From: Alphaproteobacteria bacterium
GTDB taxonomy: Bacteria; Pseudomonadota; Alphaproteobacteria; Rhodospirillales; Casp-alpha2
NCBI GenBank assembly: GCA_024279135.1
Contig: JAJRRU010000006.1
Location: forward strand, 1 to 64,000
Length of the DNA stretch: 64,000 nt
Direction of reading: 5' to 3'
Each line of letters starts with the position of its first letter. The first letter of the stretch is position 1. Shown in pieces: positions 36,718-44,980 of the stretch. A program made the position numbers and the translations under genes. The notes beneath the pieces were generated by a model. It made no database searches. It saw only the letters and a program-made list of their open reading frames with translations, and was not told the origin of the DNA.

Positions 36718-38481
36718 TTAGAAGAGCTGCAAGATACCCTGTTCGGACTGACTGGCGAACGACAGAGCCTGGGTGCCCAGAGCCTGACGTGTCTGTAAGG
36801 CCAGCAAGTTCGCACCTTCCTCGTTGAGGTTGGCTAGGGTGAACTTGGACGCACCGGCTTCGAGTGTATTCACGAAGTTTTCCGTGAAATCCAGTCGAGT
36901 CTTGAGTAGTGAAATATTACTACCCAGTGTAGAAGCCGAAACGCGCAGGGTTGTCAAAGCTCCTTCAAGCTCTGTAATAACCCCGTCGACAGCCGTCGTT
37001 GCACCAACGGCAACAACCGTACCACCAAGACCGCCACCAGAAGCAACGGAACCTTGTAGGATAGCTGCCTGAGCCGTAATGGCTGCCTGTGAAGAAACAG
37101 AAGCTTGTGAGCTCAGCGCCGCAACAGCTGCCCGCGATGTAACGGCCGCCAGTGAGGCAACAGAAGCATAGGATGCAACAGAAGCCCGTGAGGCGACAGA
37201 AGCCTGCGTAGCGACAGATGTCTGCGAAGCAACAGAACTCTGACCACCGATCGTACCTTGCGAAGCCTGTGAAGCCTGAGAGGCAACAGAAACCTGCGAG
37301 GTTACAGCGGCAACAGAAGCCTGCGAGCTGATATCAGCAGCAGCGGAAGTCGCAACAGCAATTGAGGCGACGCCAGCGATAGAAGCAATTGATGCTGATG
37401 AAGCGACGGATACCTGTGCTGAAACAGCGGCTTGTGTTGTCGAAACTGCCAATTGCTCAAGAATCAGAGCCTGACTGGAAACAGCCCCTACACTACCCTG
37501 TGAGGATAGTGCCGCAACAGCTGCCCGCGATGTATTAACAGCCGCTGAGGCAACAGAAGCATAGGATGCAACAGATGCTCGTGAGGCAACAGAAGCCTGT
37601 GATGTCGCTAAGCCAGCTATGGAAGCCTGTGAGCCGACCGAAACCTGCGACGCAACAGAAAGCTGCGAAGCAATAGATGCGGTTGTGCCAGAAGCTGCAG
37701 CAGTCGCTACAGAACCCTGAGAAGTAACAGCGGCTTGAGAACTAACAGAGGACTGTGAGGCATTTGAAGCAACAGATACCTGTGAGGTTACGGCAGCAAC
37801 AGCAGCCTGCGAGCTGAGATTGGCAGTGGCGGAACTCGATGAAGCAATTGAAGCTACAATAGCGATGGAAGCCGTAGAAGCCTGTGACGCACGTGATGCA
37901 ATAGACTCATCACGAGCAACAGAAGCCTGTGTGGCAACGGAAGCCTGTGAGGCAACGGATGTTACACGTGTAATGTTCAGGCCGGCTGTACCCGTACGCA
38001 GATCTTCTGAAGAAACAGAAATCTGACTGGCTGTCCGATCAGAAAATGACACTGAAAGGGTCTGTCCCGTACCGTTGATCAGATTGGTGCCCTGATAGGA
38101 AGCATCAGCAGCAAGTTGGTCGATCTGATCGCGCAGCGTATTAAACTGGGAAAGCAAACTGTCGATCTGGGTTGATGAGGCAGATTTCATGGTCTGTGAA
38201 AGACCCTTCATCTGACGCACGATACTGTCGATGGTTTCCACGCCATCGTTGGCTGCGGTCAGGGTACTGATAGCCTGATCGATGCCATCTTTTTTCTCGT
38301 TGAAGTCGCGGGCCCTATCACTGAGTGACTTGGCTTGGAAGAATGCAACTGCATCATCAATAGCACTAGCAACCTTCAGTCCGGTGGACAGACGACTGTT
38401 CGTTCGATCAATAAAACGGGAAGTTTGTTGGAGAGATAGCAGTGACTCACGCACCGCCGAGGAGAGTGTAATATCAGCCAT
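36718..38481 (-). CDS. fla: Flagellin with a large Ser/Ala/Val hexapeptide-repeat domain
   Basis: A 587-residue flagellin. Residues 1-165 and 490-587 are the conserved D0/D1 ends (MADITLSSAVRESLLSLQQT; QIDSLLSQFNTLRDQIDQLA; C-terminal SFASQSEQGILQLF). The usual D2/D3 region is replaced by about 310 residues (172-482) of hexads such as S-V-A-S-Q-A, with Val/Ile every six residues. This matches the left-handed beta-helix hexapeptide pattern [LIV]-[GAED]-x-x-[STAV]-x. I count about 81 Ser in that part, no Lys, Cys, Phe or Trp, and only about a dozen charged residues. The ATG follows AAAGGAG. A terminator lies just downstream. The gene is divergent from an OGT-like gene. Inferred: a beta-solenoid on the filament surface serving as a dense O-glycosylation target. 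Confidence 0.95.
   Translation of the reverse strand: MADITLSSAVRESLLSLQQTSRFIDRTNSRLSTGLKVASAIDDAVAFFQAKSLSDRARDFNEKKDGIDQAISTLTAANDGVETIDSIVRQMKGLSQTMKSASSTQIDSLLSQFNTLRDQIDQLAADASYQGTNLINGTGQTLSVSFSDRTASQISVSSEDLRTGTAGLNITRVTSVASQASVATQASVARDESIASRASQASTASIAIVASIASSSSATANLSSQAAVAAVTSQVSVASNASQSSVSSQAAVTSQGSVATAAASGTTASIASQLSVASQVSVGSQASIAGLATSQASVASRASVASYASVASAAVNTSRAAVAALSSQGSVGAVSSQALILEQLAVSTTQAAVSAQVSVASSASIASIAGVASIAVATSAAADISSQASVAAVTSQVSVASQASQASQGTIGGQSSVASQTSVATQASVASRASVASYASVASLAAVTSRAAVAALSSQASVSSQAAITAQAAILQGSVASGGGLGGTVVAVGATTAVDGVITELEGALTTLRVSASTLGSNISLLKTRLDFTENFVNTLEAGASKFTLANLNEEGANLLALQTRQALGTQALSFASQSEQGILQLF
37036..37968 (-). repeat. Hexapeptide-coding repeat array within the flagellin gene
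   Basis: About 930 bases built from an 18-base unit encoding six residues, with some nine- and twelve-residue steps. Larger blocks are duplicated: residues 296-331 resemble 428-463 and residues 223-245 resemble 385-407, nearly identical also in DNA. Such an array can change length by recombination or slippage. Confidence 0.9.
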
Positions 38482-38484
38482 GAT

Positions 38485-38503
38485 AAACTCCTTTCTAGAG
38501 TTT
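38485..38503 (-). promoter_or_regulatory. Hairpin overlapping the flagellin ribosome-binding site
   Basis: In the flagellin leader AAACTC pairs with GAGTTT (6 base pairs, 7-base loop TAGAAAG). The AAAGGAG ribosome-binding site runs from the loop into the 3' arm, so folding would partly hide it. In Caulobacter FlbT acts on the flagellin leader; this is a candidate site here. Confidence 0.45.
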
Positions 38504-38571
38504 GGCTACTATGTATGCCTGCTGTGTATGATCTGGTGCATGATATTTCATCATAAACACCGCTTCACCAT

Positions 38572-38595
38572 TGTTTAACAAGAAATGTTTAACAA
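38572..38595. promoter_or_regulatory. Direct repeat TGTTTAACAA, two copies, 14-base period
   Basis: Two identical 10-base copies lie about 90-115 bases upstream of the flagellin start. Each is nearly palindromic. The TTAA cores are 10 bases apart, not the 7 expected for a CtrA box, so another regulator is more likely. Confidence 0.4.
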
Positions 38596-38679
38596 CAAAG
38601 ACGGCAGACGCTAAGCGGCATTCTTCTGATGCCACGGTTCTGTATAGCATAGTTAGTGTCAACTTGCCAATGATTATTT

Positions 38680-38711
38680 GCCTTTATAAGGCGGCAATCG
38701 GCAAAATGCCG
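38680..38711. promoter_or_regulatory. Two adjacent 13-base inverted repeats
   Basis: GCCTT-TAT-AAGGC (38680-38692) and CGGCA-AAA-TGCCG (38699-38711) share the same 5+3+5 design, with centres 19 bases apart. No T-tract follows either. They lie between the divergent flagellin and OGT-like genes and may be a regulator binding site. Confidence 0.4.
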
Positions 38712-38844
38712 TTAATACATTCCTGAAGTTTTCAGGCTATGGTCTTGCACGAGAATGGACATGACGATAGATTCTTTTCAGATCGTGGAATAACCTGATC
38801 TGTGACTGTAAGAACATTTTTACCACACCAGGGAGCATTTGTTA

Positions 38845-40848
38845 ATGAGTGATACCACCATAAAATCGACAGGTATGAATACAGATAACTATAGCTTGCA
38901 GATTAAAGCGGCCATTACATATCTGAATATGGAATCCCTGAGCGCGGTTGCCGATAAATGTGGTGCGGCCATACAACTGGATGAGGAGCGTTGCGAAGCT
39001 TATCTGATCCTCTCCATTGCAGCATTCTTGATGGATGATCTGGGCCGCGCATTGGAGCTGGCCATGGTTTCCCATGAAAAATCACCAGACTGCCTGGAGG
39101 TCAGTGAAATTCTTGCTCATTACCATGCCCATGCCGGTAATGTTAACGACAATGTCTATTTTGCAAAACTGTGGAGTATTGGCGAAAGCAATCCATTATT
39201 GGCTGAATTGAGCATTGATGGTTTGAATAACCTGCCAAAGGCAATGTCGGATAATCACGATACATCCTATCGGGTCGAAGCCATGCTGGCATATTTTGAA
39301 GAACGATATGGCGATGCGGTAACCAGTTTTGAAAAAGAACTTCGATTGCGCAAAGGGGACGCTGAACTTTTCCGATTGTTCGGGCACGCCTTATGCGAAG
39401 TTGGTATCATTTCCAGAGGATTGGCTGCCGTTCTGGGGGCGGCTCATCTGGAGCCGGATGATGCCAGAACCTACCTATCCCTGGCATCTGTCTATGGCCG
39501 AGTGGGTGATTGGGCGCTTGCCGGGCCGTGTTATAGCAAAGCTGTTGCGCTGGCTGGCGACGATCCAAAAGTCCTTGCCGCAGCATCGGCCTATCAGAAC
39601 CGGACGGGGACGCCTTTGTCGCAGTTTGATCATGTCTGTCAAACCTGGTTCGAGCAGGCATCATCAAATAAATACAGTCATACAAAAAAGACCTCATCTG
39701 GCGGTCCGTTATCCATCGGTTTCCTGTTAGACCGGTCATGTTTGTCTGATATGTCGAGAATTCTGGAGCCCATGTTCTGGCATTACGACCGGGAACATGT
39801 TGAATATTATGTATATTCCAAGGATATCCCCAATGATGCTGTGCCCGTCAAGTTTCAGAGTTTGGTTAAATACTGGCTGGATACCAATGAAATTCTGGAC
39901 GAAAAACTGGCGGCGATCATCAACAACCACGATCTTGATGTGCTGATTGACCTCACCGTAACCGACAATGGTTTCCGTCCCGATGTGGTTGCTCGCCATC
40001 CAGCGCGTAAAATTCTGCGCTGGACCGGTCCGCGTGGCGGTGTGTTCTCGCATGGCTATGACGGAGCCCTGAGCCTGCAGAATAAGAAAAAGTCAAACCA
40101 GGTCATGCCAGTCGTATTGGACCCGGCAACTATGCCACATATAGAAGGTGCCGCGCCCTGCCATGAACTGGGTTTTGTGACCTTCGGCGGACGTTGTGAC
40201 CTGAATAAATTAAATCTTGATGTGATCATGGTGTGGGGCGATGTGTTGCGCGCCGTTCCCGGTTCCAGGATGTTGTTGGAGGTGCTGCCGGACTTTTCCG
40301 AAGAAGTGCGCAAACGCTGTATTGAGATGTTTACGGCAGCCGGGGTCTTCGACCGCATTGATTTTGATAAACCGGACCCTAAACTTAACCCCAATCATAA
40401 TAAATCGGCTGAGAGTAGCCCGATTTTAAAACGTCTTGGTTTCATGGTTGAAATCGACATATACCTTGATATTTTCCCGTCAAACGGGTTCGTTGAGCTG
40501 GCCGATGCGCTCTGGGCGGGGGTGCCGGTTGTCACGCTCGTCGGTGATGACGGGCTGGATATGGCAGAAGCAATTTTACAGGCTGGCGGGCATGGAAAAT
40601 ATATCGCTCATGATCGTCGCCAGTATGTTGAGCACGCTGTCTCGGCTGCCAAAACCGTTTCTGCGGACAAAAACTGGCGTGCTGACATGCATTCTCAGGT
40701 TCGCCAATCCGCATTGTTCGATCCCGAACAATGGGGCCAGACATTTTTCAAGACTCTGCAAACCCTTACCCGTAGGAAACCGGTAAAAAAAATGGGGAAA
40801 CCGGTTAAAAAGAAAGCAGCGAAAAAGAAAAAACCCGTAAAATCGTGA
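38845..40848 (+). CDS. TPR - divergent OGT-like flagellin glycosyltransferase (FlmG-like)
   Basis: A 667-residue protein from the ATG at 38845, which has GGGAG upstream. Residues about 15-255 are TPR-like helices; about 288-640 form a GT41-like domain, recognised from LSIGFLLDRS, LDVLIDLTVTDNG, ILRWTGPRGG, FVTFGGRCDLNKLN and DIFPSNGFVELADALWAGVP. The layout resembles Caulobacter FlmG, in which TPRs bind flagellin and the C-terminal domain glycosylates it. The usual catalytic His (DFxxH) is missing, replaced by DRSCLSDMS, so chemistry may differ. The last 25 residues are strongly basic (KKKAAKKKKPVKS). Divergent from flagellin, which supports a flagellin substrate. Confidence 0.8.
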   Translation: MSDTTIKSTGMNTDNYSLQIKAAITYLNMESLSAVADKCGAAIQLDEERCEAYLILSIAAFLMDDLGRALELAMVSHEKSPDCLEVSEILAHYHAHAGNVNDNVYFAKLWSIGESNPLLAELSIDGLNNLPKAMSDNHDTSYRVEAMLAYFEERYGDAVTSFEKELRLRKGDAELFRLFGHALCEVGIISRGLAAVLGAAHLEPDDARTYLSLASVYGRVGDWALAGPCYSKAVALAGDDPKVLAAASAYQNRTGTPLSQFDHVCQTWFEQASSNKYSHTKKTSSGGPLSIGFLLDRSCLSDMSRILEPMFWHYDREHVEYYVYSKDIPNDAVPVKFQSLVKYWLDTNEILDEKLAAIINNHDLDVLIDLTVTDNGFRPDVVARHPARKILRWTGPRGGVFSHGYDGALSLQNKKKSNQVMPVVLDPATMPHIEGAAPCHELGFVTFGGRCDLNKLNLDVIMVWGDVLRAVPGSRMLLEVLPDFSEEVRKRCIEMFTAAGVFDRIDFDKPDPKLNPNHNKSAESSPILKRLGFMVEIDIYLDIFPSNGFVELADALWAGVPVVTLVGDDGLDMAEAILQAGGHGKYIAHDRRQYVEHAVSAAKTVSADKNWRADMHSQVRQSALFDPEQWGQTFFKTLQTLTRRKPVKKMGKPVKKKAAKKKKPVKS

Positions 40849-40937
40849 GGTCAATCTACCAGGCTCACGTACGGCTACCCGCCTGCGCCCAGTGTTACAT
40901 TACCGTGTTTTAAGGGGTGGGGTAGGTTTGCTGGCGT

Positions 40938-41822
40938 TCAGACCAGAATGGAAACAATGCTGTCCAACGGTGGTTCAATATCAGGATTGAGGGCGTCTGC
41001 CAGTCTGGCATTGGATTGTGCCTGACCGTCAAAAGCCAGTTCGATGGAGCGCAGGAAGTTGGCATACTTGACCTTCAGCAGCTGGATTTCAAATTCGATC
41101 TCACCCGCCCGGATAACATTGATATCAACGATTTCCGATTTGGTATCGGCAAGCTTCCTGTCCATCTGGATCACAACATCCTTGGAAAACTCTTCAAGGG
41201 TAGTCGCGGTTGCCTGAGCATTGATGTTGGTCGTTGACAGAGTGGACAACATATCCTCAATAGTCGAGTTGTCATTTGTGGTCGGTGATGTGTCATCCGG
41301 ATCAACTACACCGGCAACGGGTGTCAGCGCTTGCAGGCTGTCAATCATGGATCGAAGGTTGGTAACATTGTTGCCGTCTACGTAGTCTGGATGATTGAGC
41401 TCGACCAGACGATCACTGACGGTGACGATCTCAGCCAAGGCAGCTTCATAAGCGCTGACTTCGCTGGCCGATACATTATCGGTGTCGTCGTCTGATGATA
41501 TGGCTGCAATAGCCGTTGTAATAGCCGTGGTAAGCTCAATGTGGTGGTCAACGTTTGCTTCATTTGCAAATGCGAATTTCAGAACCTCGTTACGGCGAAC
41601 GGCCAGGTCGTTGAATGTCTTGTTAAGGTTGTTTAGTTCACGTTGATTGTTCGTGGCGTTGGTCAGCTTTTCAGCCTCGGCATTGAACCGCCTGATAACC
41701 GTGTTTTCCAGGTTCTTGAAGGAAATATTGAACCCAATATCGCTGGCCTGCCTGTTGACATTGGTCAACAATCCGGAAAGGGGGTTTTTCCCTGATTGTG
41801 GTAAAAACACTACCACGGACAT
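40938..41822 (-). CDS. Unknown protein between flaF and flagellin
   Basis: A 294-residue protein I do not recognise. The start has a strong AAGGAGCA. Residues 1-110 and 205-294 are predicted helical (IRRFNAEAEKLTNATNNQRE; IEFEIQLLKVKYANFLRSIE), and the middle (about 110-205) is Asp/Thr/Ser-rich and probably exposed. No signal peptide or membrane segment. Helical ends around a variable middle recall axial flagellar proteins, but the termini do not match flagellin or FlgL. Its position after flaF and before the flagellin gene suggests a role in filament assembly or export: an axial protein, a chaperone or a glycosylation partner. Confidence 0.85.
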   Translation of the reverse strand: MSVVVFLPQSGKNPLSGLLTNVNRQASDIGFNISFKNLENTVIRRFNAEAEKLTNATNNQRELNNLNKTFNDLAVRRNEVLKFAFANEANVDHHIELTTAITTAIAAISSDDDTDNVSASEVSAYEAALAEIVTVSDRLVELNHPDYVDGNNVTNLRSMIDSLQALTPVAGVVDPDDTSPTTNDNSTIEDMLSTLSTTNINAQATATTLEEFSKDVVIQMDRKLADTKSEIVDINVIRAGEIEFEIQLLKVKYANFLRSIELAFDGQAQSNARLADALNPDIEPPLDSIVSILV

Positions 41823-41929
41823 TGCTCCTTAATGAAACTTATCGTTCTGTTAGGTTACGTTTAAGGGCCGTATGCTGCGATCCGAATTTGGTGTTTATTC
41901 TGATCGCAGCGTTTTAGTTTCCCGATGCA

Positions 41930-42424
41930 CTATACACTGGTTGAGATATTTGTCACTACTGGCTCAGAATCGCCAGCCTCATTGGTGGCATCTGCTGCTT
42001 CTGATTCGGGGTCTAACTGTTTCAGTGACTCGAGCAATCCGGCCGCGATATTACGGTTGATTTCAATCAATGTTTTAATTTGTTCGGGATCAGGATTTTT
42101 CAAGGTATCCATGGTGTGTTCATCGACAAATTTGCACAGGGTCAGCATGTTTGTACGAATCTGATTGGGGATCTCGGTTGATGTTTCATCGACAGACATT
42201 TCAGCCTGGAAGATCGTCCATAACCGCCAGTTCAGGCGGATAGAATCGCGAACCTTGTTGCGATCGGTAATGTTAGCCAGATCGGCATAGTCACTGGATG
42301 AGGCCATGCGACGGGCCGCCTCGATCAGTGCCCAGGCTTCAGTATAGGTCGGGATGCCCGGGGCGGGTATACGGGAATAATTGCCTGATTGTTTATAGGC
42401 ATCGGTTGGATTGTTTTCGGCCAT
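41930..42424 (-). CDS. flaF: Flagellar regulator FlaF
   Basis: FlaF is needed for flagellin synthesis in Caulobacter and works with FlbT. The core is clear: NPTDAYKQS near the start, EAWALIEAARRMASS, KVRDSIRLNWRLWTIFQAE and TNMLTLCKFVDEHTM, then IEINRNIAAGLLESL. I start at the ATG at 42424, which has GGAGAG seven bases upstream, giving 164 residues. An earlier ATG at 42511 with AAAGAG is possible and would add 29 residues. The last 25 residues are an acidic tail beyond the normal family end. It lies between flgL and the unknown 294-residue gene. Confidence 0.9.
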   Translation of the reverse strand: MAENNPTDAYKQSGNYSRIPAPGIPTYTEAWALIEAARRMASSSDYADLANITDRNKVRDSIRLNWRLWTIFQAEMSVDETSTEIPNQIRTNMLTLCKFVDEHTMDTLKNPDPEQIKTLIEINRNIAAGLLESLKQLDPESEAADATNEAGDSEPVVTNISTSV

Positions 42425-42584
42425 TCGGCGCTCTCCATTGATAGACGATGTGACTGTTTCGCTGAAATCGGTAAATTCCCCAGGGGAAGTTCCGTTCGAT
42501 GTGTTCAGCATAGCTCTTTCTTTGTGTGCAAGCAATATAGCCTCCTATATTTTTAAACGTTTACGTAATGTTTGGTCTTATAAA

Positions 42585-44966
42585 TTAAAGAAAATCAGAC
42601 AGACTGAGCTGCAGTAGCCTGGACATGGCCTGGTATGAAGCTTCCAGACCCCTTTGTTCATCGATCAGGGCGGTAATGGCTGCCAGTTGGTCAGCATTCT
42701 CGATCGAGCCAATGAAATCACCCATCAGCGCATTGTCATTTTCCAGCAGTGTTCTGGTATCGTTTATGACGACCTGCTTGAAACCGTGGTCAAATTCTAT
42801 TTCCCGCATATCCTGATTTAGCTCGGCGCCGTAAGGTGGAGTTCCGCCGGTGGTTTTGTCTAAGGAGTCATTCAGCAAAAAGAGTGCATTGTTCACCCGT
42901 TCCTGGTTCTGGTCCAGCCCACCTTCACTGCCAAAGTCACCTTGGGCAATAATTGACAGGGCGCGGATTGTCTTTTCGAAACTGGGGTGAATGGCGCTCA
43001 GATCCCAATCAATGGTGCGCGATTCATCAACCCTGTGGGTCAGCACCAGATCATCGCCCTGGTAGAACGAATTATTAGAATCCAATGTACCAGCGGTGGC
43101 ATAAACGGCGATGTCGACGGCTGTTCCGGTCACATCGGGATCGAAAGTCTCATCCGTCAAGGTCTCGGTGACGGTAATACTGGAACCCGAAAGTGTGGCA
43201 ATGGTATAGGCACCATCGTTGCTCGCCGATCCGGTGATGTTGATGGTCATGCCAACCTTCAGGTCGCCAAATATACTGTTCGGGGTGGCGGCGCTCGATG
43301 TGATGTCTTGCAGGGTAATTGATTTTGCCGCCGCGTTGAAAACAATTTCGTCCCCGGAATGGAAGGTCAGCCCGCGCGAGGCCGTGGTCATGGTGACGCC
43401 GTTTTTATCGGTCTCATCCAGGCCCACAGTGGTGGTATTGGTAAAAGTCAGTTTGGAGCCATCGGACGATATGGTGGCAACGGTGTAGGTTGCATTGTTG
43501 GCCACATTTGCATCGGTTACGACCACCGAGTCGCCGACTTGCAGGTCACTGAAGGCACCTGGTATGACGGCACCGGTGATATCCTGGGCGACAACAGAGT
43601 TATCGACGGTGGCAAACTCGTATTGGGTGCCAACCTTGAAATCAAAATAATTATTGCCGCTGGCGGTCCCTTCATCGGTAAGCTTCGAGCTTTTTATGGT
43701 GATGGACTTACCATCGGCGGCAACGGTATTGATGGTATAGGATGCATTGTTTTCAGCCGTTCCGGCAACGGTTATAACTTCGCCTGCGCTGAGCGCTGCA
43801 AACGCTGCATTATCTGCGGTAATTGTGTCTCCGGAGCGATTGAAAACCATGCGCGCGGTATCGGCAGAATCAATCACGGTACCATCACCCAGCGTTATGG
43901 TCGCCGCGGATGATACGGTCATCACGGAGCCAGTATTGGCTGTCACGGTAAAGGTGCCGTTACTGCCCCCTGCGCCACCGATCTGGATGATGTCGCCGAC
44001 GTTGACTGAGGCCAGGGACGCGGCAGTCGTAGCCGTGACTGTTCCCGCGTCACGATCAAATGCAATGTTACCGGTTGCCGCGTTGAGGATTTGCGATCCA
44101 TCAGGCAGGGTAAACGTCGCCGTTGCAACGCCGGCTTGTGTATTGAGCCCCAGGGGTAACTCTTCATCGGTCAGCATTTCGGTCTCGACAAATATTTTAG
44201 TCTTGTCGGTTGAAATGCTTTTTATGGTGTAATCGCCGTTATTGCTCGATGTACCACTGATGGTCACGCGGCTGCCGACGGTATAATCGGTGAATAGCGC
44301 ACCCTTTGCCTCGATGGAACTGGTCCCGCTGGTCGAGCTTACCCCATCATCGTCCTGATTGAATGTCAGCCAGTTGGTTGAGGTAATATTGGCCGTGTCA
44401 TCATTGGCGGTGTCTTTGGAAAGTGAGATCGTCGCCAGGTGTGTGGTACGGGTTTCCGGGTATTTATTGATTGCACCATCATATTTTTGCTGAAATGCAG
44501 CCAGTGTTGTCAGATTCAGGTCCACTGGCGCGGTTCTGGTTTCCGAGCCGGCAAAAACAAACTGGCCATTGATTTCGGTATTCAGATAGGCTTCGATACT
44601 TTTCAGGTTGTTGAAGGCCTTGATCTGCAATTCCGAGACGGAAACTTCATCAAACTGTCCGCTGCCATTAAAATTGGTAATATTCAGGCGCATATCGACG
44701 GTCGCTTCCTTGATGCCCTGGATGCTTGAATCCATGGTGGTCAGGCGAAGATCGGCCAAATTATTGTTGGCGATGTAGCGTTCATTGGTATCGAACGATG
44801 TTTCCAGGTTTACCAGCCGCTGTGAAAGTCGCGAGATACCCTCATAGGAGTCAGAAACTTTACCCGAGACCACCTGTTTGTTGGCATCATCCAGACGGCC
44901 TCGGGCACGCATCATGATATTGATCAGGTCAGATGAGGCCGCCGCATCAGATATACGTGTTACCAT
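42585..44966 (-). CDS. flgL: Hook-filament junction protein FlgL with a five-module insertion
   Basis: FlgL (HAP3) joins the filament to the hook. Residues 1-180 (VTRISDAAASSDLINIMM; QFVFAGSETRTAPVD) and 625-793 (LEASYQAMSRLLQLSLSDFL) are the family domains. Between about 195 and 615 there are five related modules of about 42 residues (224-268, 318-358, 389-432, 472-514, 565-605) with the pattern F-x-DL-x-VGD-x-I-x-I-x-G...N-GxYTI...LTDE. The protein is 793 residues against about 300-450 normally. FlgE in this window carries two of the same modules. Follows flgK by 14 bases. Confidence 0.93.
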   Translation of the reverse strand: MVTRISDAAASSDLINIMMRARGRLDDANKQVVSGKVSDSYEGISRLSQRLVNLETSFDTNERYIANNNLADLRLTTMDSSIQGIKEATVDMRLNITNFNGSGQFDEVSVSELQIKAFNNLKSIEAYLNTEINGQFVFAGSETRTAPVDLNLTTLAAFQQKYDGAINKYPETRTTHLATISLSKDTANDDTANITSTNWLTFNQDDDGVSSTSGTSSIEAKGALFTDYTVGSRVTISGTSSNNGDYTIKSISTDKTKIFVETEMLTDEELPLGLNTQAGVATATFTLPDGSQILNAATGNIAFDRDAGTVTATTAASLASVNVGDIIQIGGAGGSNGTFTVTANTGSVMTVSSAATITLGDGTVIDSADTARMVFNRSGDTITADNAAFAALSAGEVITVAGTAENNASYTINTVAADGKSITIKSSKLTDEGTASGNNYFDFKVGTQYEFATVDNSVVAQDITGAVIPGAFSDLQVGDSVVVTDANVANNATYTVATISSDGSKLTFTNTTTVGLDETDKNGVTMTTASRGLTFHSGDEIVFNAAAKSITLQDITSSAATPNSIFGDLKVGMTINITGSASNDGAYTIATLSGSSITVTETLTDETFDPDVTGTAVDIAVYATAGTLDSNNSFYQGDDLVLTHRVDESRTIDWDLSAIHPSFEKTIRALSIIAQGDFGSEGGLDQNQERVNNALFLLNDSLDKTTGGTPPYGAELNQDMREIEFDHGFKQVVINDTRTLLENDNALMGDFIGSIENADQLAAITALIDEQRGLEASYQAMSRLLQLSLSDFL
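43122..44384 (-). repeat. Five-copy beta-module array within flgL
   Basis: Codons for FlgL residues 195-615 hold five copies of a beta-rich module with spacers of 35-55 residues that also look related (for example MVFNRSGDTITADNAAF and IVFNAAAKSITLQDI). The full repeat may therefore be nearer 80-90 residues. Best conserved are the VGD turn and the N-GxYTI strand. Confidence 0.8.
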
Positions 44967-44980
44967 AAGCGATTTCCTTC

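Larger units (their letters stand above)
38482..38844. other. 363-base divergent control region, flagellin / OGT-like gene
   Basis: Contains the flagellin leader hairpin, two direct copies of TGTTTAACAA and two perfect 13-base inverted repeats. I searched by eye for sigma-54 (GG-N10-GC) and sigma-28 elements and found no convincing match. No gene is seen here. Confidence 0.5.

Noticed and set aside
37820-38026. Open frame antisense to the flagellin repeat
   Set aside because: The repetitive composition keeps several frames open by chance; the protein would be a mirror of the repeat with no start signal.
38680-38711. Paired hairpins as terminators or a CRISPR-like array
   Set aside because: No T-tract follows either hairpin, the two sequences differ, and no repeat-spacer pattern exists.
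38482-38844. Sigma-54 or sigma-28 promoter for flagellin
   Set aside because: The best near matches had wrong spacing (12 bases instead of 10 between GG and GC, or a missing TAAA element), so none is reported.
43359-43913. 184-codon open frame antisense to flgL
   Set aside because: Antisense to the repeated beta-modules; it has no recognisable domain and no ribosome-binding site.
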